Shown piece by piece: positions 17,574 through 25,463 of a stretch of 64,000 nucleotides of DNA (its first letter is position 1; each line of letters opens with the position of its first letter). The notes under the pieces are model-generated. The model did no database searches. It saw only the letters and a list, made by a program, of their open reading frames with translations, and was not told where the DNA came from. Made by a program: the position numbers and the translations under genes. This DNA is from Yersinia canariae (lineage in GTDB: Bacteria; Pseudomonadota; Gammaproteobacteria; Enterobacterales; Enterobacteriaceae), in contig NZ_CP043727.1 of the NCBI RefSeq assembly GCF_009831415.1, positions 3,844,001 through 3,908,000 on the forward strand, in the 5' to 3' direction.

Positions 17574-17991
17574 ACCCGCGCCTCACGGTCACAATATTCA
17601 ACAGCAAGTCGCACAGGCATGGCAAAACAATAAAATGGGGAAAAATACACCTACTGGTGAGTCGCCATTACCAACAATGGGGCAATCTGATATCACAGAA
17701 TTTATTGAAAGCCTGCGTAATGCACAAGACAAGAAAACGCTTTTCGTGCTTCTCAACAACAAACTAAGTAGTTTGCCGTCAAAAGAACGCGAAAAATTTA
17801 TTACTGGGCTGGTCACAGCAATCAAAGCCTCTGAGTTACCGGAAGATAAAACTTTACTGAAAGAAAAGTTTTATCCGGCTTATTCAATGTATATTGCGAC
17901 CGGCATTTTCGCTAACCAACTTAATCAAGAGTCTCTCGCTAAAATGGGGCAAATACCTAATGACGATGATGACGAGTCAGATGAGATTTAA
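17515..17991 (+). CDS. OrgC-like small T3SS protein
   Basis: 158 residues. The N-terminus is Thr-rich and polar (STLKTITTTTDAKP); a helical middle (about 55-135, KTLFVLLNNKLSSLPSKERE) and an acidic tail (NDDDDESDEI) follow. It lies where orgC lies in SPI-1, and is the same size class. OrgC is a secreted aid to needle polymerisation; the function here is inferred from position only. The start overlaps the OrgB-like gene by about 59 bases; a second ATG at 17521 is equally possible. Confidence 0.6.
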   Translation: MTMSIFHSTLKTITTTTDAKPAPHGHNIQQQVAQAWQNNKMGKNTPTGESPLPTMGQSDITEFIESLRNAQDKKTLFVLLNNKLSSLPSKEREKFITGLVTAIKASELPEDKTLLKEKFYPAYSMYIATGIFANQLNQESLAKMGQIPNDDDDESDEI

Positions 17992-18003
17992 ATTTATACT
18001 GCT

Positions 18004-18480
18004 ATGAAAACTGTTATTTACTATTTATCAATTATGCTTTTTTTAAGCCCTGTTATAGCTCAGGCATCTTGCTTATCAGATGCTGCTAAACGCTGGGATA
18101 TACCAGAAATCATTCTCGAAGCTATTATCCTCCATGAATCTGGCGGTAAGCCAAATGCACGCAATTTTAATAAGAATGGTAGCTCCGATTATGGCTTAAT
18201 GCAGATTAACTCTATTCATTTTAATTCACTGAAATCAAAAGGAATTATAGACTATGAACAAAAACTGATGCACCCCTGCACCAATATTGAAGCCGGAGCC
18301 TATTTACTGAGCCTGAAGTTTAAAAAATATGGCTACAGTTGGCGCGCTGTCGGGGCTTATCATTCAGAAACCGCCCATTACAGAGATAGCTATGCCAGTA
18401 AAATCATGAAGATAGTCAGCGCTGGCCCTGATTTTTCCCATAAGAATGCATCACTATTAACAACCACCCCCGCCTCTTGA
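18004..18480 (+). CDS. IagB/IpgF-like lytic transglycosylase of the T3SS
   Basis: 158 residues. A signal peptide (MKTVIYYLSIMLFLSPVIAQA) precedes an SLT goose-lysozyme-type domain: catalytic Glu45 in LHESGG, then SDYGLMQIN, and ending AVGAYHSETAHYRDSYA. It cuts peptidoglycan locally so the needle complex can cross the wall. It closes the rightward needle operon, 12 bases after the OrgC-like gene. Confidence 0.92.
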   Translation: MKTVIYYLSIMLFLSPVIAQASCLSDAAKRWDIPEIILEAIILHESGGKPNARNFNKNGSSDYGLMQINSIHFNSLKSKGIIDYEQKLMHPCTNIEAGAYLLSLKFKKYGYSWRAVGAYHSETAHYRDSYASKIMKIVSAGPDFSHKNASLLTTTPAS

Positions 18481-18520
18481 TATCCAAAAAAGGGGAGCAA
18501 TCCTCAATCCCGCAGAGAGC

Positions 18521-18542
18521 ACTCTCCAAACGAGTGGAGAGT
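18521..18542. terminator. Hairpin after the IagB-like gene
   Basis: Perfect 8-base arms ACTCTCCA (18521-18528) and TGGAGAGT (18535-18542) with a 6-base loop, 40 bases after the stop. No T-run follows, so it is a weak terminator at best. It may instead protect the 3' end or serve as a regulator site for the next gene. Confidence 0.4.
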
Positions 18543-18569
18543 ATTCTCTAATATACCTATATTCCCCCC

Positions 18570-18626
18570 ATCACCGTTGAGAACTACCTGTCGAGGATGT
18601 ATAAAGCACACCTTGAATCTAATTAG
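18570..18626 (+). pseudogene. Possible relic of a LuxR/NarL-type helix-turn-helix
   Basis: An 18-codon stretch ending in TAG reads ITVENYLSRMYKAHLESN. This resembles the recognition-helix end of LuxR-type domains (a TVxNxxSRxYKKL-like pattern). The frame is closed by a stop 18 bases upstream and has no start. It sits in the gap between the needle operon and the ToxR-like gene. The match is short and could be chance. Confidence 0.25.
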
Positions 18627-18646
18627 TCGATACAAAAAGCGGGAAT

Positions 18647-19120
18647 ATGATGAACAATAATGAATTAACTCCACCAAATATTATTTTATGCCAAGGCGTC
18701 ATTTTTAATTCGTGGAAGCGAACTCTGACCCAGCAGGAAGCGATTGTACTGTTATCAGAAAGCGAAACCTGTTTATTAAAAATGCTGCTAGCAAAGACAT
18801 GTAGCAAAAGGGAAGTTATGTATGAAATTTGGGAAAAGCGTGGCGTCATTGTCACTGAGAGCAGTTACTATAAACTTGTCAGACAATTGCGTAGTTCATT
18901 TAAGAAAGCCAGACTTGATGAAAGCCTGATTGCGACTTTGCCCAGGATTGGTATTTCATATACGGGCACCAAAAAAACACTTCCTGTCGAATCGGCATCA
19001 GTAGCTCCCTTAAAAAATAAAATTGTGCGCAAAAAAAATATCATCGATATAGCCATTACAAGCTGCACATTAGCCATTGCCGCAAGTTGTTCTTATCTTT
19101 ATATTTTTACCACGGGATAA
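18647..19120 (+). CDS. Small ToxR/CadC-like membrane-anchored regulator
   Basis: 157 residues (first of two adjacent ATGs). Residues about 10-105 look like a winged-helix OmpR/ToxR DNA-binding domain: the LTQQEAIVLLSESETCLLKMLL region, REVMYEIWEKRGVIVTESSYYKLVRQLRSSF, then IATLPRIGISYTG. A basic stretch (KNKIVRKKN) precedes a single transmembrane helix at about 136-154 with almost no periplasmic tail. The protein would bind DNA while tail-anchored in the inner membrane. It is just upstream of ysaP-ysrR-ysrS. Its targets are unknown; T3SS control is inferred from position. Confidence 0.78.
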   Translation: MMNNNELTPPNIILCQGVIFNSWKRTLTQQEAIVLLSESETCLLKMLLAKTCSKREVMYEIWEKRGVIVTESSYYKLVRQLRSSFKKARLDESLIATLPRIGISYTGTKKTLPVESASVAPLKNKIVRKKNIIDIAITSCTLAIAASCSYLYIFTTG

Positions 19121-19124
19121 TCAG

Positions 19125-19559
19125 ATGAAATCTTATTTTAATACTCGGAAAAAATTTTACTCGCACTGTTTTATTTTATTTTTAGCCTTATTTTTATCCG
19201 GTTGTACTCATCTTGCAGATATAAATGGAAATCATAATGGCGATTATCTTCAAGGAAGTATTCAAAGCAGTCATCGGGAACTACCTGAAAATGCGACAAT
19301 TACGCTGTCAATCACCCAGCATAAAGCCTCTGGTGGCAAAGAACTCCTCCTTCAGGAATATAGGATTGTGACGCCCCAAAGAAGCCTTACAATTCCTTTT
19401 CGCTTGCAGCTGTCGAATGAGTTATCATTATCTTCACAACCTCTTAATATCAGTGTCAGGGTAGAGAAAGAGGGAGAATTGATTATGATGAGTGATAAAC
19501 TCACACCGTTTCTACATCAGCCAGGTGAAAAGTTAATACTGACAGTGAATGACAGTTAG
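19125..19559 (+). CDS. ysaP: YsaP, outer-membrane pilotin lipoprotein for YsaC
   Basis: 144 residues from the ATG at 19125. A lipoprotein signal has lipobox LFLSG/C at about residues 21-25; position +2 is Thr, so outer-membrane sorting is expected. The mature part is a beta-rich domain (LPENATITLSIT, SLTIPFRLQLS, LNISVRVEKEGELIMMSD) like YscW/YbaY-type pilotins. In Y. enterocolitica YsaP is the published pilotin for the YsaC secretin. The gene lies far from ysaC, next to ysrR. A longer frame from 19077 lacks a signal and overlaps the previous gene. Confidence 0.85.
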   Translation: MKSYFNTRKKFYSHCFILFLALFLSGCTHLADINGNHNGDYLQGSIQSSHRELPENATITLSITQHKASGGKELLLQEYRIVTPQRSLTIPFRLQLSNELSLSSQPLNISVRVEKEGELIMMSDKLTPFLHQPGEKLILTVNDS

Positions 19560-19587
19560 CGCTTGCCTCACTTGTTCAGAGGCCGTT

Positions 19588-20292
19588 ATGACACAAGCAA
19601 AAACGTTAAGAATAGCCATGATCGAAGATGAGCCTTTTAGCCGTCTTGCACTGATGGAGATCTTAAAAAAATATCCTTATCATCATAAAGAGCCACAGCA
19701 ACAGCTTATTTACAGTGACTTTTCGCTTGAAGTCATCGGCTGTGTCAGCAATACGCCGGAGCTCATCGAGTTACTCAAAAATAATCATGAGATCGAAGTT
19801 CTGTTGCTGGATTATTCACTTGCCGCCAGCGAAACAGATATAGATACATCTTTACCTCAGGATGGTGTAGGGCTTATCAAACGCCTTCTTCAATTACATC
19901 CTACATTGAAAATTATTGTTCACACCGCCCATAAAAGTCTGGCGGTGGCCCGCCTGGCCTGGCAAGCCGGCGCATGGGGATTTGTACAAAAGAGCAGCGA
20001 CATTCAGGAGCTATTTTTTGCTATTTCGTATGTCGCCCGTGGCAAGAAATTTTTCCCCATTGAGCTGGCGGCGCTGCCCCAGTCCACACAACAAGATGCA
20101 CACCATGCTTTAAGCGAGCGTGAAACCGAAGTGCTGAGAATGTTACTCAATGGAATGAAGCAGAACGAAATCAGTGTCCGCCTTAATATCAGTTTTAAAA
20201 CCGTGTCCAACACTAAAACGCGCGCCTTCAAAAAACTGGGGCTTACATCAAATACTGATTTCTTTAAATATGCCCATGAAATTTCTCTGTAA
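19588..20292 (+). CDS. ysrR: YsrR, response regulator
   Basis: 234 residues. A receiver domain (about 8-140) has acidic pocket EDE (13-15), phospho-acceptor Asp75 in LLLDY, and Lys in the VQKSS motif. A LuxR-type DNA-binding domain follows (LSERETEVLRMLLNGMKQNE, then TVSNTKTRAFKKLG). The ATG at 19588 has an AGAGG ribosome site; an upstream ATG at 19549 overlaps ysaP and is less likely. By published work it activates ysa genes with YsrS in response to salt. The receiver is long, with an extra loop before Asp75 (HHKEPQQQLI). Confidence 0.94.
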   Translation: MTQAKTLRIAMIEDEPFSRLALMEILKKYPYHHKEPQQQLIYSDFSLEVIGCVSNTPELIELLKNNHEIEVLLLDYSLAASETDIDTSLPQDGVGLIKRLLQLHPTLKIIVHTAHKSLAVARLAWQAGAWGFVQKSSDIQELFFAISYVARGKKFFPIELAALPQSTQQDAHHALSERETEVLRMLLNGMKQNEISVRLNISFKTVSNTKTRAFKKLGLTSNTDFFKYAHEISL

Positions 20293-22621
20293 AACCTATT
20301 TGATATTGGCGTTTATCTTACTATTATCTACAGCCAGTTATGCCGCAGACACCATCGTATTTTCGCCAGAAGAGCAGCGCTATATAGAGACTCACCCGGT
20401 GGTGCAATACGGTATTTCTCCGCATTTTTATCCTATTGAAACCTTTAATAGCACTGGTGAGCATATTGGGCTGACACGGGATTATATTGATTTGATCGCC
20501 GCCGCCACCGGAATAAAATTTCAGCCGATATTTAGCAACAACAGCCGTAGACCTTTTAGCTATCTGGAAACCGGTAAGGTCGCGCTACTCACCAGCACAT
20601 CCAGTGCATTTGCGCAGGCCAAAGGTCTGGCAAGCAGTGTTCCGATGTTTTCTACCTGGCCCGTCACTGTGACACGCAAAACCACCCGTCATATCACCAC
20701 CCCAGACGACCTCACTGAGGGATATGTTTCCATCACCGATTATCTGTCGCTGATTGAGTGGTTTACCGGGCAATTTCCAAGTGCTAATTACAAAATAACG
20801 AATTCGCCCGAAGAAACTATTGATGAAGTGATACGTGGGCGAGCTAAAGCTGCTGTCGTCCTCTCCCCCACAGCCCTCTATTATATGAATGTCGTCCATC
20901 CGGGGCAGTTAAAAATGTCTCATCCCCATAAAGCCAAGATCCCCAGAGTGATGAGTGCGCGACCAGAAGATCATATTTTGATTGATATTATTAACAAAGT
21001 GATCACGTCCATTTCTCCCCAGCAGCAAGCCGAACTTATGGCAAAATGGATGATTGGAGATAATAGCCAAGAGTCACGTTATACCGGATGGGGTTGGTAC
21101 GGCTATGGCCTGGCGGCGGTCTTATTGGGCCTATTGCTCATTGTGTTTTATCGTCACCGGCGTTTAAAAATGGAGTTTATCCGACTGGGCTCAAAAAATA
21201 ATCTGGAGTTGTCAGTTCTGGCCCATGAGCTCCGCACCCCACTCATTGGTATTCTCACGGCCAGTGAAGGGTTGGTGCGCAAAATATCATCGCCCAGCCA
21301 GCGGGAAAGGCTCGCAAATATCATTCATGTGACCCGGGAACTGCTTGATAATCTTGATTTGTCTCTGGATTACGCCAAAATCAATGCCGGTTCGGTACAA
21401 CAGAATCCCCAGCCGCATTTACTGGCCGAGCTGTGCGATACCACGGTGAAGTTGTTTATCAGTTTTGCCGAAACACACGCCACCACATTGCAGGTCCGCT
21501 ATCTGTCAAAACAGTGTTTTTTGCCCCACCTGATTGACAGCACACTGCTTTCTCAGGCGCTGAATAATATCGTCAACAATGCCATTAAACACACTCATTC
21601 AGGCATGGTATTGATTGAATGCTCATTGTCGCAGGTCGACGGCAAGAAAATGTTCTGTATCGAGGTGCTCGACACTGGCACAGGGATCCCCCACAAGGTG
21701 TTGGCGCGGCTTTCAGAACCGTTTTATCAGGGGAAATTATCGGGCGCTGATACCCATAATAATCCCCGCCCCAAGGGCACCGGGCTGGGGCTATTTGTCG
21801 CCAAGAAAAATATGCACCTCACCGGTGGGCATTTGACCATCACCAGTCAGCCCGGTGTGGGTTCGCGGCTGCGGCTTTCCTTCCCCTCGATACCCGCCCA
21901 TTACGCGATTGAAAACCCGCTGCCTGAAGGGGTGCATGTCATACTCTCCGCCGATATTCCCCCCGCGCTTTGTGGCGAAATCGGCCAGATCCTCGAGGGT
22001 TGTGAGCTGGCTTATTATTCCTCTGCTGACCCGCTTCCGGCCCCGGCCCGTGGGCCGGCGATTTATCTGCAACTCGATGAGCAGCAAAATCACTGGCAGC
22101 TGCGCAATCAGCAAGGTGAATTGGTCGTCGTTCCCCGCCCGGTGTACGCCTCAGCATTTTATCTTGCCCTGAGCAACTTGTGTAATGAGGAGCAAACACT
22201 GGAGATTGTCAGTGATATTACCGAGGGATACTCGCCTGATGTCATTACGCAGTCGTATCGTTTGTTAGTGGTGGAGGATGAGCCACTGCTGCTGGAGGTT
22301 CAGCATGAATTGTTTAGCAGTATGGGCTTTGAGGTGGATGCCGTGGCCAACACACAGCAGGCTTATCAGAGCTGGTTACAGCACCACCATAGGATTATTG
22401 TTACCGACTGCCGGCTTGATGAGAGTGACGGTTTTGAACTGGTGCGCCACTTGCGAAAGTTGATGCAGGACACCCCAGAGCCAATATTGATCATCGGTCA
22501 GTCGGCCTCACTGAAAGCAGAAGATGCCCAGCGCGCCCGCGAAGTCGGCATGGATTATCTACTGCAAAAACCCATTGCACGTGAGCAATGGCAGCAGTTG
22601 ATACATGACTATTTCGCCTAA
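20270..22621 (+). CDS. ysrS: YsrS, hybrid sensor kinase
   Basis: 783 residues from the ATG at 20270 (second ATG at 20276), overlapping ysrR by 23 bases. In order: a signal/first membrane segment (about 8-24), a periplasmic SBP_bac_3-type sensor (about 40-265, as in BvgS/EvgS), a membrane segment (about 276-294), HisKA with His319 in LAHELRTPLIG, HATPase (NIVNNAIKH, DTGTGIP, GTGLGLFVAKKN), and a receiver with Asp713 in VTDCRLDESDG. There is no C-terminal HPt domain, unlike BvgS. A separate phosphotransferase (YsrT) has been reported in Y. enterocolitica. Confidence 0.94.
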   Translation: MPMKFLCKTYLILAFILLLSTASYAADTIVFSPEEQRYIETHPVVQYGISPHFYPIETFNSTGEHIGLTRDYIDLIAAATGIKFQPIFSNNSRRPFSYLETGKVALLTSTSSAFAQAKGLASSVPMFSTWPVTVTRKTTRHITTPDDLTEGYVSITDYLSLIEWFTGQFPSANYKITNSPEETIDEVIRGRAKAAVVLSPTALYYMNVVHPGQLKMSHPHKAKIPRVMSARPEDHILIDIINKVITSISPQQQAELMAKWMIGDNSQESRYTGWGWYGYGLAAVLLGLLLIVFYRHRRLKMEFIRLGSKNNLELSVLAHELRTPLIGILTASEGLVRKISSPSQRERLANIIHVTRELLDNLDLSLDYAKINAGSVQQNPQPHLLAELCDTTVKLFISFAETHATTLQVRYLSKQCFLPHLIDSTLLSQALNNIVNNAIKHTHSGMVLIECSLSQVDGKKMFCIEVLDTGTGIPHKVLARLSEPFYQGKLSGADTHNNPRPKGTGLGLFVAKKNMHLTGGHLTITSQPGVGSRLRLSFPSIPAHYAIENPLPEGVHVILSADIPPALCGEIGQILEGCELAYYSSADPLPAPARGPAIYLQLDEQQNHWQLRNQQGELVVVPRPVYASAFYLALSNLCNEEQTLEIVSDITEGYSPDVITQSYRLLVVEDEPLLLEVQHELFSSMGFEVDAVANTQQAYQSWLQHHHRIIVTDCRLDESDGFELVRHLRKLMQDTPEPILIIGQSASLKAEDAQRAREVGMDYLLQKPIAREQWQQLIHDYFA

Positions 22622-22642
22622 CACACCATTAAAAATAAAAGA

Positions 22643-22753
22643 ATGACTGACTTTGATTCGAAAAATGAAAGCATAGATATTGATTGGGTGGCAGACTTTG
22701 ATTTTTACACCCAATATAAGGTCACATTATGTGGAGAATTAATTATAGCGTAA
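22643..22753 (+). CDS. 36-residue frame after ysrS, possible YsrT remnant or leader peptide
   Basis: It starts ATG 20 bases after the ysrS stop, begins MTDFDSKNESIDIDWVADFD and ends ...CGELIIA. It overlaps the start of the RhoGAP-like gene by 25 bases in another frame. The ribosome site is poor. A free-standing HPt protein is expected near ysrS, but this frame has no His-x-x-Lys-Gly motif and is too short for an HPt bundle (about 85 residues or more). It may be a truncated start of such a gene, or not be translated. Confidence 0.3.
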   Translation: MTDFDSKNESIDIDWVADFDFYTQYKVTLCGELIIA

Positions 22754-23727
22754 GTAGTCATATTGATAAATTCCCTCTTAGTCCTAAAGATATTTCAAAG
22801 GCAGAAAGTATACTTTATGAAAAAAAACTTAAAATATATAATATATTGAATAAAAATGATAATTACGATATTGCACATCAGCATAAACTCACAGACAAGA
22901 GCACTAAGTCATCATTTTTTTATTCATTCGCAAAGAGTTTGCTAAGCATCACGACTAAGAGATCTAATAGTATAAATATAAAAGAATTAAATAATAAATT
23001 AATTAAATACCAATACTACGATAGAAAAATAGCTCTTGGAAATGAAATTTTTGGGAAAAATAAAAGAAAAGAAGAAGCTCTGGGGGAAATGTCTCTAAGA
23101 CCATTCTTTAATGCACAGGAAATAGCATTTCAGAATATAGGAATACTAAGCAATCACATGAATGCTAATTCTGAATGGTTCTCTCAAGAAGGAATCTTTC
23201 GAATATCACCACAATATTCTGATCTAAAAGAAGTTCTTGATATCATAGATAACACTGATGGGGTTAAAGTAAATGAAGAATTGGCGTCTATTAAAAAAAG
23301 TAATGCCATTTGTTCAGCACTCAAAAAACAGTTAGGACTCGCATTAACTGACAGCGATAAAATGAAAATTTATGAGTTCGCAAGGGAACATAGCAATGAA
23401 AAAAAACATTACTTCATCCCATTCATCCCATCGATAAACAAACTGCCATTACCAATAAAAAAAATCATGCCTTTACTTATTAAAATTATTAGACATGAAG
23501 ATGAAAATAAAATGAGTGCCTCGAATATAGCTAAAATGATAGCACCATATGTTACACCAACAAGTAAAAAATCAGAACAGGATAAGAAAGCGTTTCTGGT
23601 AAAAAATATGCAAATCATCTCATTCATAACTGATTTGATAGATTCTGAGGACTTTATAGATCTGGTAAATTCAAGAGATCCACTGCCCAAAAATCCCTTA
23701 CAAAAATCTATTCTCTCCAATACATAG
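22729..23727 (+). CDS. Putative effector with a eukaryotic-type RhoGAP domain
   Basis: 332 residues. Residues 1-120 are polar, Lys/Ser/Asn-rich, and could hold secretion and chaperone-binding signals. Residues about 125-315 resemble a eukaryotic RhoGAP: EGIFRIS with the arginine finger at Arg158, SALKKQL (Lys199) where RhoGAPs have their conserved lysine, and NKMSASNIAKMIAP (Asn260-Pro273), whose Asn266 matches the invariant Asn. The ATG follows an AAGG ribosome site. It is the last gene of the Ysa island, downstream of ysrS. Two sampled 60-base lines contain 12 and 20 G+C against 31 in a ysrS line, suggesting separate origin. I do not recognise it as a named Ysp protein. Secretion is inferred, not shown. 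Confidence 0.82.
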   Translation: MWRINYSVSSHIDKFPLSPKDISKAESILYEKKLKIYNILNKNDNYDIAHQHKLTDKSTKSSFFYSFAKSLLSITTKRSNSINIKELNNKLIKYQYYDRKIALGNEIFGKNKRKEEALGEMSLRPFFNAQEIAFQNIGILSNHMNANSEWFSQEGIFRISPQYSDLKEVLDIIDNTDGVKVNEELASIKKSNAICSALKKQLGLALTDSDKMKIYEFAREHSNEKKHYFIPFIPSINKLPLPIKKIMPLLIKIIRHEDENKMSASNIAKMIAPYVTPTSKKSEQDKKAFLVKNMQIISFITDLIDSEDFIDLVNSRDPLPKNPLQKSILSNT

Positions 23728-23771
23728 TCGCTTTTTACTAGATTAAAAATAACCCTCTAATATTTACATCG

Positions 23772-23792
23772 TCTTCCTCCTTGCGAGGAAGG
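23772..23792. terminator. Hairpin after the RhoGAP-like gene
   Basis: Arms CTTCCTC (23773-23779) and GAGGAAG (23785-23791) with a 5-base loop, extended by a T-G pair, 45 bases after the stop. Only a short CTTT follows, so termination would be weak. It touches the IS-like terminal repeat described next. Confidence 0.45.
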
Positions 23793-23836
23793 CTTTGTCG
23801 AATAAATCACATTTTTGGCCGCCATCAGGATCAGAT
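23791..23836. mobile_element. Solo IS903-type (IS5 family) terminal repeat, remnant
   Basis: GGCTTTGTCGAATAAATC at 23791-23808 differs at one base from the IS903-group terminal inverted repeat (GGCTTTGTTGAATAAATC, from memory). The next bases keep a TTTTTG...GGATCAGAT pattern that I associate with related elements. No transposase frame and no opposite end were found nearby. It lies between the last Ysa-island gene and the core-type mdt operon. Confidence 0.6.
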
Positions 23837-23932
23837 AAATACATTAATGTTAATCCCTATTAATCGATCTCTTTATATTGGCCGGTGTGAGTGTTTTTTA
23901 TCTCGTGATGGCGATGGTTTTATTCAATTTAG

Positions 23933-25459
23933 CTAATGCAGCAGTGCCAATGGTTCTGAGGTGTTCGTCATTTTTCCCATGACGAAAGCCAGATTAGCGG
24001 CTGCGACCAAAGAAGCGGCATGCGCATCAGTACTCATTTGCTGAGCATTCAACAACCCATTTGCCGCCTCGTTGGCAACCGTTATTGTGCCGACACCATT
24101 GCGATAAGACTCCAGCGCGGCGTCATAAGTAATAAATGAGGTTTTCACCAGATTTAATGCCGCTTGATTGGATTCAAGTGCTGATTGCAAGGTATCTGCC
24201 GCCACCACAATTTCACGGACAGCCAATTCCTGCGTTTTCTTAAACCCTTCGGCAGCAACCACCGCGCGCGATTCTGCCTCTTTAACTCTGGCCGCCCGTA
24301 TCCCGCCATCATAAAGAGGAACACTAACACCGACTAAAATACTGGAAGATGAAGTTTGTTGGCTAATACCCGGCAGCCCCTGAATATCAAAGCGCCCATC
24401 ACCACCCGCAACAGCCCCGGCAAGATAGACTTTCGGCAAGAAATCAGCTTCCGTTGCTTTGACACCCGCCTGGGCCGCTTCAACCGCCGCATAGCTGGCT
24501 AGCACATCGGGGCGTTGGGAAAGGGCCAGCCGAATCATATTTTCGGTCGGCGCACTGGCAACATTCGGCAAAACACGATCTTCAGCATACGCGACGTTGA
24601 TGCCCAATGACGGGGAAACTCCCATCGCCCCCAGTAGGGCCTGATAAGCATCGCGCTCAGTGCCTTTTGTCACCACACGGCGTAGTTCAGATTGCGCAAC
24701 CTGCTGTCGGGCCAGCGCAACTTCTACTGTCGTCGCAACACCATTTTTTTGACGCGCTTCCGCAGCATCTTGAATTTTCAAACTATTTTTTAGCGTCTGT
24801 TCCGCTATCTGCCGCTGAGTTTGTGCTGCTCCATATTGGAAGTAAGTGCGAGTGACATCATAAATGAGCTTCTGGTGCATGCCATTAAAGGTCACATTGG
24901 CAGCATAGGAAGTATGTTTAGCCGCATCAAGTAATGCACTACGCTGGCCAAAATCAAAGATAAGCCACTGTAATGCTAAAGCCGGAACTACCGCGCTGCC
25001 CGTCGTTTTCAGATCCTTTTCGTTGCCGATAGCATAAGGTAGCGGTGTCGTTGTACTTTGGTAACCCCCAATGACACTCGCTGAAATAATCGGTAGAAAT
25101 ATTGCCTCCCCCATTCCTACGGCCAGAGCGGCCTGCCGCGCCTGCTGCCAGGCAATACGGGTATCTGGATTCTGACTTTGGGCGATATCAATCAGTTCTG
25201 GCAATGAATAATCATGCTCACGCTTTATCGTGGGCGGCTGGGCTAATTCCGCCACCAGCGGATTCGGCGGAACAGAGAAATTACCCGCCCCCAAAGAGGC
25301 GCCAGCATTCACATTAGGCGTCCAGGGTTCAGTATAAGATGCAGGTGCAAGATCCAAACGGTCTGTGGCACAACCGGCGATCAACATGCTCAAACTTACT
25401 GCCGAGCAAGTCAGGCTAATTTTGGCAATCCGGGCCATCAGTACAGCGCGCGTCATCAT
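23933..25459 (-). CDS. mdtP: MdtP-like outer-membrane efflux lipoprotein
   Basis: 508 residues, RND-type outer-membrane factor (NodT/OprM family). A lipoprotein signal ends in LIAG/C near residue 29. Two repeated OEP halves are visible (IDIAQSQNPDTRIAWQQARQ and IRLALSQRPDVLASYAAVEA), each contributing helices and strands to the trimeric channel. It is the last gene of a leftward operon after mdtN and mdtO, four bases from mdtO. It would let the inner-membrane components export across the outer membrane. E. coli MdtP is 488 residues. Confidence 0.82.
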   Translation of the reverse strand: MMTRAVLMARIAKISLTCSAVSLSMLIAGCATDRLDLAPASYTEPWTPNVNAGASLGAGNFSVPPNPLVAELAQPPTIKREHDYSLPELIDIAQSQNPDTRIAWQQARQAALAVGMGEAIFLPIISASVIGGYQSTTTPLPYAIGNEKDLKTTGSAVVPALALQWLIFDFGQRSALLDAAKHTSYAANVTFNGMHQKLIYDVTRTYFQYGAAQTQRQIAEQTLKNSLKIQDAAEARQKNGVATTVEVALARQQVAQSELRRVVTKGTERDAYQALLGAMGVSPSLGINVAYAEDRVLPNVASAPTENMIRLALSQRPDVLASYAAVEAAQAGVKATEADFLPKVYLAGAVAGGDGRFDIQGLPGISQQTSSSSILVGVSVPLYDGGIRAARVKEAESRAVVAAEGFKKTQELAVREIVVAADTLQSALESNQAALNLVKTSFITYDAALESYRNGVGTITVANEAANGLLNAQQMSTDAHAASLVAAANLAFVMGKMTNTSEPLALLH

Positions 25460-25463
25460 GTCA

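Noticed and set aside
20174..20269. N-terminal extension of YsrS from the earlier GTG-type start
   Set aside because: It lies inside the ysrR HTH coding region and would place a polar stretch before the signal segment. The ATG at 20270 gives a proper signal/membrane start.
22840..22930. AHQHKLTDKS in the RhoGAP-like protein as a possible HPt phosphotransfer motif
   Set aside because: HPt domains need His-x-Leu-Lys-Gly in a four-helix bundle. Here only the His and one Lys line up and the surrounding sequence is not amphipathic in the right way.
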